A stretch of DNA of 64,000 nt, from positions 1-64,000 of the forward strand of contig BEIN01000009.1 of assembly GCA_002898375.1 (NCBI GenBank), read 5' to 3'. Positions 7,722 through 16,215 of this stretch are shown one piece after another (positions within the stretch are counted from its first letter, which is position 1; each line of letters starts with the position of its first letter). The position numbers were made by a program, and so were the translations under genes. This DNA is from a bacterium HR37. Its GTDB lineage: Bacteria; Desulfobacterota_D; UBA1144; Nemesobacterales; CSP1-2. The notes beneath the pieces were generated by a model. That model saw only the letters and a list, made by a program, of their open reading frames with translations. It had not been told where the DNA came from and made no database searches.

Positions 7722-8915
7722 ATGAAAAGGATAATACTTTACACGGGAAAGGGAGGGGTAGGTAAAACCACTGTGGCTGCAGCAACCGGGCTTCTTGCAG
7801 CTAGGAAAGGGTATAAGACATTGGTGATGTCAACTGACCCTGCTCACAGTCTGAGGGATGCCTTCAATATAGAACTGGGTCCCGAACCAAAGGAGATAAG
7901 ACCCAATCTCTACGCTCAAGAGATAGATGTTTACTACTCGGTGGAGAAATACTGGGGTAAGCTTACGGAGTACCTTCAGTCGTTACTTAGCTGGATGAAG
8001 GTGGATGAGATCCTAACCCAGGAGTTTAGTGTTCTTCCCGGTATGGAAGAGGTTGCATCCTTTCTTTGGGTTAATCAGCACTTTAGAAGTGGTTTTTACG
8101 ATGTAATTGTAGTTGACAGTGCTCCAACGGGAGAGACCCTGAGGTTACTTTCCCTTCCCGATATTGCTAGGTGGTGGATAGTAAAGGTATTTCCCATTGA
8201 AAGGAAGGTGGTAAAGGTAATAAGACCAGCGGTAAGGGTTGTAACGGATATGCCTCTTCCGGAAGAAAAAACCTATGATGCTATTGAGGATCTCTTTCAA
8301 AAGCTCGACTCCATACACAAGACATTTTCTGATCCTGAGATAAGCTCTATACGTCTGGTTTTGAATTTGGAAAAGATGGTAATTAAGGAAACACAGAGAG
8401 CCTATACGTATCTTAACCTCTACGGCTATCCGGTTGATTCTGTAGTGATCAACAGAACCATCCCCGGTGATCTAAAACACCCCTTCTTTGAGAACTGGAG
8501 TAAATCCCAACAGGACTACAGAGAGGAGGTTGAAAACCTGTTTAGTCCTATACCTGTATTTGAGGCCCCGTTGTTCTCAGGAGAGGTAATGGGAGTGGAA
8601 GCTCTGGAAGAGTTTGCCAGTGTCTTGTTTAAGGAAGAGGATCCAGTTCGTATCTTTTTCAAAGGAAGACCATATGAGATAGTTAAGAATCAGGGGTTAT
8701 ATGAACTTCATATTAAGCTTCCCTTTGCATCAAAAGAAGAGATCAGGCTATTTCAGACTGGGGATGAGCTTACCATTCAGGTGGAAAACCAGCGGCGTAC
8801 AATGTTTTTGCCCAAGTTTCTAGCAAGGCTTTCGGTAAAAAGAGCCTACTTTCAGGATGGTGTGTTGAGAATATCTTTTAAGGGAAAAGAAAAGAAATTA
8901 AAAGAGCACCAATGA
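7722..8915 (+). CDS. ArsA/GET3-type ATPase with C-terminal HSP20-like domain
   Basis: 397 residues. The N terminus carries the deviant P-loop GKGGVGKTT and the switch STDPAHSL typical of ArsA/GET3 ATPases; VVDSAPTGETLRLL follows. The last 75 residues (from about 315) form a predicted all-beta ArsA-associated HSP20-like domain. There is a single ATPase domain, not the tandem pair of classical ArsA, and no arsenite pump gene nearby, so an arsenic role is doubtful. Its stop codon overlaps the aguB start (ATGA), implying co-translation with the polyamine genes. The function in this operon is unknown. Confidence 0.85.
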   Translation: MKRIILYTGKGGVGKTTVAAATGLLAARKGYKTLVMSTDPAHSLRDAFNIELGPEPKEIRPNLYAQEIDVYYSVEKYWGKLTEYLQSLLSWMKVDEILTQEFSVLPGMEEVASFLWVNQHFRSGFYDVIVVDSAPTGETLRLLSLPDIARWWIVKVFPIERKVVKVIRPAVRVVTDMPLPEEKTYDAIEDLFQKLDSIHKTFSDPEISSIRLVLNLEKMVIKETQRAYTYLNLYGYPVDSVVINRTIPGDLKHPFFENWSKSQQDYREEVENLFSPIPVFEAPLFSGEVMGVEALEEFASVLFKEEDPVRIFFKGRPYEIVKNQGLYELHIKLPFASKEEIRLFQTGDELTIQVENQRRTMFLPKFLARLSVKRAYFQDGVLRISFKGKEKKLKEHQ

Positions 8916-9841
8916 TGAGAAACACCAAGCTCCCGAATGGATTTAAAATAGCCCTTATCCAGATGTCCGTTTCTCCTGATCCTCAGGCAAACCTTAAAAA
9001 GGCATCTACAAGGATTGAGCAAGCTGCTTCCTTGGGGGTTGATGTGGTGTGTCTTCCCGAGCTTTTTTGTTTTCAGTATTTCTGTCAAAGAGAGGATACT
9101 GCTTTCTTTGAGCTTGCCGAACCGATACCGGGGCCAACTACGGAAGAGATGGGAAAAATAGCAAGGGCAAACAGGGTAGTTGTAATTGTACCGGTTTTCG
9201 AACGTCGTGCCTTGGGGATATACCATAACAGTGCTGTTGTGATAGATACTGATGGTAGCATAGTGGGGATATACCGTAAGATGCACATACCTGATGATCC
9301 CCTCTACTATGAGAAGTTCTATTTTACCCCTGGGGATCTGGGATTTAAGGTGTTTGATACAAGTACTGGGAGAATAGGGGTTCTTATATGCTGGGATCAG
9401 TGGTTTCCTGAAGCAGCTCGCTTGGTATCGCTTATGGGGGCAAGTGTGATTTTCTATCCAACTGCTATTGGTTGGCATCCTCATGAGCGGGAAAAGTTTG
9501 GACAAACACAGATCGATGCTTGGAGAACCGTTCAACGTGGACATGCAATTGCAAACGGGGTTTATGTTGCTTCGGTAAATCGCGTTGGATATGAGTCTTT
9601 ATCATCAGAAGAACCGGGAATAGACTTCTGGGGTTCCTCTTTTATATGTGATCCGCAGGGTGTTGTTCTTGCGGAAGCCTCTTCGGATGGAGAGGAAATC
9701 GTAATAGGTGAGGTGGACCTTACACGCATAGAGGATGTTAGACAGAATTGGCCTTTCTTTCGTGACCGGCGTGTGGATGCCTATGGTGAAATTACCTCTA
9801 GATTCATAGACAGTAAAAAATGGACAGACGAGATGAAGTAA
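8912..9841 (+). CDS. aguB: N-carbamoylputrescine amidase
   Basis: A 309-residue nitrilase-superfamily enzyme that hydrolyses N-carbamoylputrescine to putrescine, CO2 and ammonia. The triad is visible as Glu in CLPELF, Lys in YRKMHIPD and Cys in ICWDQWFPEAAR. The motifs FYFTPGD and IGWHPHE are characteristic of AguB. It overlaps the ArsA-type gene by 4 bases and aguA by 22 bases. Pairing with agmatine deiminase makes the assignment secure. Confidence 0.94.
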   Translation: MMRNTKLPNGFKIALIQMSVSPDPQANLKKASTRIEQAASLGVDVVCLPELFCFQYFCQREDTAFFELAEPIPGPTTEEMGKIARANRVVVIVPVFERRALGIYHNSAVVIDTDGSIVGIYRKMHIPDDPLYYEKFYFTPGDLGFKVFDTSTGRIGVLICWDQWFPEAARLVSLMGASVIFYPTAIGWHPHEREKFGQTQIDAWRTVQRGHAIANGVYVASVNRVGYESLSSEEPGIDFWGSSFICDPQGVVLAEASSDGEEIVIGEVDLTRIEDVRQNWPFFRDRRVDAYGEITSRFIDSKKWTDEMK

Positions 9842-10917
9842 GCACTATACCTCACACTCCAAAAAGCTTGGGTTTCCATATGCCTGCTGAATGGGAAAAA
9901 CACGAGGCTACGTGGCTTGTCTGGCCTTATAACAGAAGCGATTGGCCTGGAAAATTTGCGGCAGTTCAATGGGTTTATGGTGAGATAGTAAGGAAAATAA
10001 TACCTGGTGAAATGGTACGTATACTTGTAAACTCTCTAGCCCATGAGAAACGTGTAAGACGCATTCTTGCCCGTGTTGGAGTAGATATGTCAAGGATTGA
10101 GTTCTTTCATATTCAGACAAACCGAAGCTGGATACGGGATTTTGGTCCTGTTTTTCTCTGCCGTAATGGTAAGGAGTTGGCGGTATCCAGATTTCGTTTT
10201 AACGGTTGGGCGCGCTACAGTGATTGGGAAAAGGATGATTGTGTCTCAGAATCCATTGCAAGGATTTTGGGTCTCCGTATCTTTTATGCCACATACGGAG
10301 AGAGAGAAATTGTTCTTGAAGGGGGAAGTATAGATGTAAATGGGCGTGGAACCCTTATAACAACAGAAGAATGTCTTTTAGATGAGGTTACTCAGGTGCG
10401 TAATCCCGGTATCGGAAGAAGGGAGATTGAGGAGGTTCTTTGTAGTTTCTTGGGTGTAACGAACATACTTTGGCTTGGTAGGGGAATAGCTGGTGATGAC
10501 ACTCACGGACACGTTGACGATATATGTCGTTTTGTGGGGCCACAAACGGTTGTTTTATGCCGTGAAACAAACCCGAGGGATGTTAACTATCGTGTGCTTG
10601 AAGAAAACCGTGAGCGTCTTGAGGATATGAGGCTTGAAGATGGTTCAAAGATAGAGGTTGTATCAATTCCAATGCCAGAGCCGCTTTACTTTAATGGTCA
10701 GCGTCTTCCAGCAAGTTATGCAAATTTCTATATATCTAACTCTACAGTACTTGTACCTACTTTTAATGACCCAAATGACCGTATTGCCTTGGGTATACTT
10801 TCTGAGATTTTTCCAGAGCGTTTGGTTGTTGGAATACATTCCGTTGATTTGGTTTGGGGGCTTGGCACGCTACACTGCCTTACACGTGAACAGCCATTAA
10901 TAAAAGCTGACTTTTAA
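9820..10917 (+). CDS. aguA: Agmatine deiminase
   Basis: A 365-residue guanidino-group-modifying enzyme converting agmatine to N-carbamoylputrescine and ammonia. Family marks are MPAEWEKHEATWLVWP near the N terminus, SWIRDFGP, EGGSIDVNG, the His in DDTHGHVDD and the catalytic Cys near the C terminus in LGTLHCLTREQP. The start lies inside aguB; no later ATG keeps the conserved N terminus. With aguB it gives an arginine-decarboxylase-dependent route to putrescine; the decarboxylase gene is not in the window. Confidence 0.94.
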   Translation: MDRRDEVSTIPHTPKSLGFHMPAEWEKHEATWLVWPYNRSDWPGKFAAVQWVYGEIVRKIIPGEMVRILVNSLAHEKRVRRILARVGVDMSRIEFFHIQTNRSWIRDFGPVFLCRNGKELAVSRFRFNGWARYSDWEKDDCVSESIARILGLRIFYATYGEREIVLEGGSIDVNGRGTLITTEECLLDEVTQVRNPGIGRREIEEVLCSFLGVTNILWLGRGIAGDDTHGHVDDICRFVGPQTVVLCRETNPRDVNYRVLEENRERLEDMRLEDGSKIEVVSIPMPEPLYFNGQRLPASYANFYISNSTVLVPTFNDPNDRIALGILSEIFPERLVVGIHSVDLVWGLGTLHCLTREQPLIKADF

Positions 10918-10928
10918 TTAAAGAAAAG

Positions 10929-11825
10929 TTAGGGAGTTTGCCTGCGAAGAACCATATAGTTGGACAGTAGGATTAGCCCCCCTCCAAAGATCGTTTCCAT
11001 ATCGATTGGTTGATCAAAAAGGAGCAAGGCTATAAAAGAGGCACTTACCGGCTCAATAAGCAGGAGAATACCTGCAATTGAAGCTTGAACCTCTTCTAAT
11101 CCTCTGTAGAAAAGCAAACTTGGAATTACGCCTCCTATTAACCCAAATAAGGCCATGTAGATCCAGTAGCTTGTGGGAAGATCTATGGAAAACCTAAGAA
11201 GCTCGTTGTTATGTATGAGAAAAGAAAGCACAACCCATATAAGCATAAGCCACAGAGCCGAGAAAAAGCTCCATCCAAGTGTTGTTATTACACAGTGGAC
11301 ATTTCTTATACTGCTTCTTCTCCCCCATACCACCCAGAGAGCAAGAAAGATTCCTGCAATTAAGGAAGGAACTGCTTCCCAAAAAGAGACTTTTGATTCT
11401 ACCTCCCAGGGTTTAAGAAGGATATACACTCCAAGGAGTGATGCTAAAATGGCTATTGCCTTTCTCTTGGTAATAGCTTCATCTAGAATCAGCTTTCCAA
11501 ATAATACAGTCCAGATAGGTTGTGTATACAGTAAAAGGGCTACAACAGCCACCGGTGTGCCAAAGTAGAGGCTTGTAAACTGCAAGGTTTCAAGTATTGC
11601 ACCAATAAACCCGTAGACTGTGAAGAAGGATAGGATATCTTTTCTAAATATAGAGGAAATTTGTGTAGTAAATGCAAGTGGTAGAACCGTAAAAAAAATA
11701 AATAAGAGTCTATAGAGGGATAGCTCAAACACTGATAAACCTAGGTTTATAAAGAGGTGTCCTCCAGGTGTTATAGTTCCGTAAAGTAGTGCAGCAGCAA
11801 TTATCATTGCATACTCTCTCTTCAT
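10929..11825 (-). CDS. EamA-family (DMT superfamily) transporter
   Basis: A 298-residue inner-membrane protein with about ten hydrophobic helices in two EamA repeats (roughly residues 5-135 and 150-290). The second repeat contains the family-like pattern SIAGILLLIEPVSASFIALLLF. Such proteins export or exchange small metabolites, and the substrate cannot be told. It is convergent with aguA with only 11 bases between the stops. Confidence 0.85.
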   Translation of the reverse strand: MKREYAMIIAAALLYGTITPGGHLFINLGLSVFELSLYRLLFIFFTVLPLAFTTQISSIFRKDILSFFTVYGFIGAILETLQFTSLYFGTPVAVVALLLYTQPIWTVLFGKLILDEAITKRKAIAILASLLGVYILLKPWEVESKVSFWEAVPSLIAGIFLALWVVWGRRSSIRNVHCVITTLGWSFFSALWLMLIWVVLSFLIHNNELLRFSIDLPTSYWIYMALFGLIGGVIPSLLFYRGLEEVQASIAGILLLIEPVSASFIALLLFDQPIDMETIFGGGLILLSNYMVLRRQTP

Positions 11826-11948
11826 GGATCAGGTTTTAAAGTTAAAGGGTTATTGTTATTTATTGATTCTGTTTTTCTGTTCTTCTAGAAACCATTGTTT
11901 AATGTTAACCTATTAGATGGTTAAAGAAAACAAAACCCAGGTAGGAAT

Positions 11949-12494
11949 ATGATCTCCATATGCAGGGATGTAGAGAGGGTCCTTATCAGCGAGGAGGAAA
12001 TTCAAAATAGGGTAAGGGAACTCGGCAGGCAGATATCAGGAGACTACAGGGGGAAAAGACCCATCTTGGTTGCCGTTCTTAGGGGTGCAATTGTCTTTCT
12101 CTGTGACCTGATGCGGTATATGTCAATCCCGGTTACTGTAGACTTCCTTTCTGTATCTAGCTATTCTGGTCATATTCAGACGGGTGTGGTAAGGATTCTT
12201 AAAGACCTGGATGAGAACATAGAGAAAAGATACGTTATCTTGATAGAGGATATAGTGGATACCGGTTTAACGCTTAGCTATATAATAAAGACCTTAAAAA
12301 CAAGAAACCCCGCCCATATAAGCGTGTGTGCACTCCTGGATAAAAGGTCTCGAAGGGTTGTTGATGTCCCTGTTGACTATGTGGGTTTTGAGATACCTGA
12401 TGAGTTTGTGGTAGGATACGGCATGGATTACAACCAAAAGTACAGAAACCTTCCCTTTATTGGTGTTCTTAGAAGAGAGATCCTGCAGGGGTAG
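11949..12494 (+). CDS. hpt: Hypoxanthine phosphoribosyltransferase
   Basis: A 181-residue purine salvage enzyme making IMP or GMP from hypoxanthine or guanine and PRPP. The PRPP-binding motif is LIEDIVDTGLTL. Other family features are PILVAVLRGAIVF, the flexible loop region SVSSYSG and VGYGMDYNQKYRNLP near the C terminus. Length is normal. The N terminus (ISICRDVERVLISEEEI) is typical. It is a single gene, convergent with the AhpD-like gene. Confidence 0.93.
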   Translation: MISICRDVERVLISEEEIQNRVRELGRQISGDYRGKRPILVAVLRGAIVFLCDLMRYMSIPVTVDFLSVSSYSGHIQTGVVRILKDLDENIEKRYVILIEDIVDTGLTLSYIIKTLKTRNPAHISVCALLDKRSRRVVDVPVDYVGFEIPDEFVVGYGMDYNQKYRNLPFIGVLRREILQG

Positions 12495-12511
12495 GGGATT
12501 GGTTTAGCAAT

Positions 12512-13222
12512 CTAACCACTTGTCATCTTGGCTTTTTCTCTGGCATTTATGTTTGCTAAGGTTTCCATGGCAATTGAGGTATGCGCGTAACATGCTCCTG
12601 CTGCCATAACCATGGCTACATTTATAGCTTCGGCTATCTGTTCCTTTGTAACACCGAAGGTCAGGGCATCCTTTACGCATCCTCTAATGCAGTAAGGACA
12701 TCTTGTCAACTGTGCACAGGCAAGCCCTATTATCCCTCTTTTCATTTTTTTGCTGAGTGCTCCATCGGAAAATACCTTCTTATGGAATTCCATAAAATGC
12801 TTTGATATCTCTCCGCTTGCCTTTGCAAAGTGGTTTATTTCATGGGTTATATCTTTCTTAAAGAAATGACCTTCAGTAAGGGGAATACCCTTTTCTATAG
12901 CCTCGTATGCCTCAAATGCTATGCTTGAATACGCATAGGGGGCTCCCATTGCAAAGCGCATTGCTACATAGATTGCCTCTACTATCTCTTCATCAGTTGC
13001 ACCGCTTTTCTTTGCAGTTGTTACTCTTCCCCTTATGCAATAAGGACAGCGGGTTATATGAGCAGCAGCAACGGCTATTAACTCCTTTTCCTTTTTGGTA
13101 AGTGCACCGTCTTTAAAGACACTGTTGTGATAATCTATCCATGCTTGATGGAGCTCAGGGTTTATGTTTTTTAAAAGGCTTATATCCTGTGAAATATCCT
13201 TTTTAAAGAAAAAGTCTGTCAT
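12512..13222 (-). CDS. Tandem carboxymuconolactone decarboxylase/AhpD-like protein
   Basis: 236 residues made of two homologous halves, each beginning FFKKDI and each carrying one redox CPYC motif (Cys59/Cys62 and Cys175/Cys178). This is the CMD/AhpD fold, which includes peroxidase-linked disulfide reductases. The His that normally lies four residues after the second Cys in AhpD is replaced (Arg66 and Cys182), so peroxidase chemistry is not assured. An AGGAGG site precedes the start. It is the second gene of an operon with the TetR regulator, 24 bases downstream, which suggests it is induced by that regulator's signal. Confidence 0.82.
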   Translation of the reverse strand: MTDFFFKKDISQDISLLKNINPELHQAWIDYHNSVFKDGALTKKEKELIAVAAAHITRCPYCIRGRVTTAKKSGATDEEIVEAIYVAMRFAMGAPYAYSSIAFEAYEAIEKGIPLTEGHFFKKDITHEINHFAKASGEISKHFMEFHKKVFSDGALSKKMKRGIIGLACAQLTRCPYCIRGCVKDALTFGVTKEQIAEAINVAMVMAAGACYAHTSIAMETLANINAREKAKMTSG

Positions 13223-13246
13223 TTCTTCCTCCTTATATTTTGACTT

Positions 13247-13843
13247 TTATGCAGCCTCTTTAGCTAGTATTAGATTTGTTATTGCCTTTGCTCCTTCTTT
13301 AATTGGCTCTGTTGTTTTATGGGTTTTTACCATCATAATTGCCCCTTCAATTTGGGACAGTATAAGAGAGGCAATAAGTTTTGGATCTATATCTTTTCTA
13401 AATTCCCCTCTTTCTATGCCTTCACGCATGCAGTTTTCCAAAGCACTTTCCCAGCTTTTAAAAAACCTGCTAAGTCTTATCCGAAACCTTTCGTTTAAGT
13501 CACTCATCTCTATGGCGAGATTACCAAAGGGACAGCCCTTCCTACAATTAAGGCTTTGGTGCAGTTTCTCTACACGTTTGTAGAAGTTTTCCAGCCTCTG
13601 GGCAGGAGATATGGAGGGATTTTTAAGAACTGAAGAGATGAAATCCTCTTCAAAGTTTTTTATCCTGGCATCGAGTATCTCTAAAGCTAATTCCTCTTTG
13701 CTCTTGAAGTGATAGTAGAAATTGCTTTTCGTTACCTTGCTTTTCTCTACAATCTCATCGACCGATGTTTGTTGAAAGCCCTTTTCGTGAAATAACTCAG
13801 ATGCGGCTTTAAGTATCTTTTCCCTGCTGCTTGCTTTTCTCAT
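13247..13843 (-). CDS. TetR-family transcriptional regulator
   Basis: 198 residues. Residues 6-55 form the TetR helix-turn-helix (KILKAASELFHEKGFQQTSV through SNFYYHFKSKEEL). The effector domain contains Cys100 and Cys104 in LNCRKGCPFGNLA, a pattern of the LmrA/YxaF-like subgroup. It is the first gene of an operon with the AhpD-like gene, and its own start is preceded by a consensus promoter with an overlapping palindrome, so autorepression is likely. The Cys pair and the redox partner hint at sensing of an electrophile or oxidant, which is inference. Confidence 0.9.
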   Translation of the reverse strand: MRKASSREKILKAASELFHEKGFQQTSVDEIVEKSKVTKSNFYYHFKSKEELALEILDARIKNFEEDFISSVLKNPSISPAQRLENFYKRVEKLHQSLNCRKGCPFGNLAIEMSDLNERFRIRLSRFFKSWESALENCMREGIERGEFRKDIDPKLIASLILSQIEGAIMMVKTHKTTEPIKEGAKAITNLILAKEAA

Positions 13844-13846
13844 TTG

Positions 13847-13868
13847 TAGTACGAACCAGTTAGTCCTA
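13847..13868. promoter_or_regulatory. Palindromic operator, probable TetR binding site
   Basis: A 22-base imperfect palindrome with eight of eleven base pairs symmetric: the left half is TAG-N-AC-N-AAC, then a 2-base centre, then the mirrored GTT-N-GT-N-CTA. It begins 3 bases upstream of the tetR start codon, abuts the -10 box and covers the expected transcription start, the usual place for a TetR-type repressor site. Confidence 0.7.
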
Positions 13869-13898
13869 ATTATAACTTTGGTTTAAAAAACTTGTCAA
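13869..13898 (-). promoter_or_regulatory. Consensus sigma-70 promoter of the tetR-ahpD-like operon
   Basis: On the minus strand TTGACA (13893-13898) and TATAAT (13869-13874) are both perfect matches separated by 18 bases. Such a strong promoter next to an operator suits a repressed operon. Confidence 0.85.
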
Positions 13899-13946
13899 GA
13901 TGGTATATTGTTTTCCTTAGCTATGTAGTTTTCAGGACGGTTTAAT

Positions 13947-14921
13947 ATGAGAGGGATTGCAGTAGGCATAGATGTAGGCGGTACAAACTTAAGAGGAGCC
14001 CTTATAAGCAGTGATGGAAAGATATTAAAGAGAAGAAGTGTTCCTTCTGAAGCCAATAAGGGAATGGAGTTTGTTGTTAAAAACCTTCTAAGGCTTATAA
14101 GGGATATGGTGGGGAACAAAGAGGTAGCAGGTATAGGTATAGGCATTGCGGGAATAATAGACCAGAAAAAAGGGGTTTTAACCCAGGCTCCCAACATAGC
14201 AAATGTAAGGAACTATCCTATAAGAAAGGCTCTTATAGAGCAAATAGGGACAGGGATTCCTGTGTTTCTTGAGAACGATGCAAACTGTGCTGCTCTTGGT
14301 GAAAACTGGGTTGGAAGTGGGAGAGAATCCAGTTCTCTTGTTGTTCTTACACTGGGTACGGGGGTTGGAGGTGGAATAATCGTTGGCGGAAAGCTTTGGA
14401 GGGGTGAAGACGGTATGGCAGGAGAAATCGGACACATAACCGTTGATCCAGACGGGCCCAGGTGTAACTGCGGGAATTATGGGTGTTTGGAGAGTTTTTC
14501 CTCTGCCAGTGCTCTTAGGCGCAGGATAAAAGAGGTATTAGGTGGTAAGGATATAGAAGCTTCTGTAAGACAGAGATTTACACGTGTATCTGAGCATAGA
14601 ATACCCGAGGTCTTAAGGGAGTTGGCACTTAAGGGTGATAAACTGGCTCTCAGTTTGTGGGATGAGTTTGGAAGGGCTTTAGGAATAGCAATAGCTAGCC
14701 TTGTTAATCTCTTAAACGTTGATATGATTGTTATCGGTGGGGGACTCTCAAATGCGTGGGAGCTGTTTATAAAAAGTGCAATTAGAGAGTCAAGAAAAAG
14801 GGCTTTACGTGCTCCTATAAGAAGGGTAAGGATAGAGAAAAGTGTTTTGGGAAGTGATGCCGGAATATTTGGGGCTGGGTACTTGGTATTTGAAGGTTGT
14901 AACGGTCAAAACAGCCAGTAA
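13947..14921 (+). CDS. ROK-family sugar kinase (glucokinase-like)
   Basis: 324 residues. ATP phosphate-binding DVGGTN lies near the N terminus, the sugar/catalytic ENDANCAALGE and TLGTGVGGG in the middle, and the ROK zinc motif GEIGHITV...CNCGNYGCLES after that. It phosphorylates a hexose, most likely glucose, though N-acetylmannosamine-type substrates cannot be excluded. No sugar transporter or repressor domain is adjacent; there is no N-terminal DNA-binding domain, so it is a kinase and not a NagC-type regulator. Confidence 0.9.
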   Translation: MRGIAVGIDVGGTNLRGALISSDGKILKRRSVPSEANKGMEFVVKNLLRLIRDMVGNKEVAGIGIGIAGIIDQKKGVLTQAPNIANVRNYPIRKALIEQIGTGIPVFLENDANCAALGENWVGSGRESSSLVVLTLGTGVGGGIIVGGKLWRGEDGMAGEIGHITVDPDGPRCNCGNYGCLESFSSASALRRRIKEVLGGKDIEASVRQRFTRVSEHRIPEVLRELALKGDKLALSLWDEFGRALGIAIASLVNLLNVDMIVIGGGLSNAWELFIKSAIRESRKRALRAPIRRVRIEKSVLGSDAGIFGAGYLVFEGCNGQNSQ

Positions 14922-14929
14922 GTACCGGT

Positions 14930-15340
14930 TTATTCGGCTTTCTCTATATCTACAACGGTAAGGGTTGTTTCTGTTTCTTTGAGTTTTAGTTTAACCTTAT
15001 CGCCTTCTTTAAGGCCTTTTAACTGCTCTGGGTTTTCAACCTTGTAGCTCATTATCATGGCCCTCATAAAACCCGGAATTTCATCTTCATCAACTATTAT
15101 TCTATCGCCACGAATTAGCTTTAACACCCCTGTTGCGTTATGGTATCTTGGAAACTCTGTTTCTTCGCTCTGGATTTGTTTAGTGGACTTAAGCTTTACG
15201 ATCTCTTGTTTTAGATTAACGATATCCTGTTGTATGTCATTTTGGATCTGTTGAACCCTGCTAAGCTGCGTTTGCCCTATGTATATTAGACAGAGAGCTA
15301 TTATCCCTATAATTAAAGAAATTACTGATATTAACTTCAT
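14930..15340 (-). CDS. Membrane-anchored CusF-like (copper-binding fold) protein
   Basis: 136 residues. Residues 4-22 form a membrane anchor, 25-55 a coiled coil, and 68-136 a beta domain that matches the CusF-type copper-binding fold: EDEIPGFMRAMIMSYKV followed by LKGLKEGDKVKLKL. Met92, Met95 and Met97 fall at or near the usual Met ligands, but Glu87 stands where CusF-like domains have His. It would sit in the periplasm. An AGGAGGAG site precedes the start. It is the last gene of the run beginning at 16443, which has a sigma-54 promoter. Confidence 0.72.
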   Translation of the reverse strand: MKLISVISLIIGIIALCLIYIGQTQLSRVQQIQNDIQQDIVNLKQEIVKLKSTKQIQSEETEFPRYHNATGVLKLIRGDRIIVDEDEIPGFMRAMIMSYKVENPEQLKGLKEGDKVKLKLKETETTLTVVDIEKAE

Positions 15341-15354
15341 CTATTCTCCTCCTA

Positions 15355-16203
15355 TTATATTTTACCCCTTAGGTTTTTCAACTTCTTTAGGTTTTTTATA
15401 TCGTCTTCTATCTTCTTAAAAGGGGTCTCAATTATAAGGTTTATATCTTTTAGAGCAGGTTCGTTCACAAGTATTTTAAAGCACTCTATACCTATTTTCC
15501 CCTTGCCTATGTGTTCGTGTCTGTCTTTTCTTTCTCCCAGATCAACTTTTGAGTCGTTCCCGTGTAGGAGCTTTAATCTGCTAAGTCCTATTGTTTCTGA
15601 GAAATGAGTAAGAAGGGAGTTTACTCCATCTTTAGTTCTTATATCGTATCCTGAAGCAAAGAGATGGGCCGTATCAAGACATATACCTATATCAGGGTTA
15701 CTGTCCAGGTGGGCAACTATTTCCGCTAATTCTTCCAGCGTGTCTCCTATGGTTGCTCCCTGACCTGCTGAGTTCTCTATAAGTAGCTTTATTGAGTATT
15801 TGTTTTTATCCTCAAGTATTTGCTTAAGTCCTTCCACGGCTCTTTTAAGGCCCTCTGTTCTGCTTGATGCTTTGGAGCTTCCTAGGTGTGTTACCACATA
15901 CTTTGCTCCAAGAATTTCTCCTCTTTTCAGCTCTTCTTTGATTATTGATACAGACCTTGTCCTTATCTGTCTGTCTTCTGAAGCTAGGTTGATAAAATAT
16001 GGGGTGTGTATATAGTAGTCAAGCAGGTTATATTTTGTGCATTCTTGAAGAAACCTCTTAACCGTTTTACCGTCTAATTTGGGAGGGCTTCCCCCTCGAG
16101 GGGATCTTGAGAAGAACTGGAAGCACTCACATCCAACCCTGTAAGCGCGTTCAGGTGCCTTTTCAATACCTCCTCCAATTGAGACATGTGCTCCTACTTT
16201 CAC
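15355..16203 (-). CDS. nfo: Endonuclease IV (AP endonuclease)
   Basis: A 282-residue TIM-barrel, zinc-dependent apurinic/apyrimidinic endonuclease of base excision repair. Family motifs in order: GAHVSIGGGIEKAP, FQFFSRSPRG, ENSAGQG (Glu ligand), CLDTAHLFASGYD and LLHGNDSK...RKDRHEHIGKG, which carry the Asp/His zinc ligands. Length is usual. It lies 12 bases downstream of a 75-residue unknown gene and 14 bases upstream of the CusF-like gene, all on the minus strand. Confidence 0.95.
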   Translation of the reverse strand: MKVGAHVSIGGGIEKAPERAYRVGCECFQFFSRSPRGGSPPKLDGKTVKRFLQECTKYNLLDYYIHTPYFINLASEDRQIRTRSVSIIKEELKRGEILGAKYVVTHLGSSKASSRTEGLKRAVEGLKQILEDKNKYSIKLLIENSAGQGATIGDTLEELAEIVAHLDSNPDIGICLDTAHLFASGYDIRTKDGVNSLLTHFSETIGLSRLKLLHGNDSKVDLGERKDRHEHIGKGKIGIECFKILVNEPALKDINLIIETPFKKIEDDIKNLKKLKNLRGKI

Positions 16204-16215
16204 TGTAGTAGAGAG

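Noticed and set aside
10861..10880. TGGCACGCTACACTGC inside aguA as a sigma-54 promoter
   Set aside because: The GG-GC spacing is 11 and not 10 bases, and it lies within a coding sequence pointing to a convergent gene.
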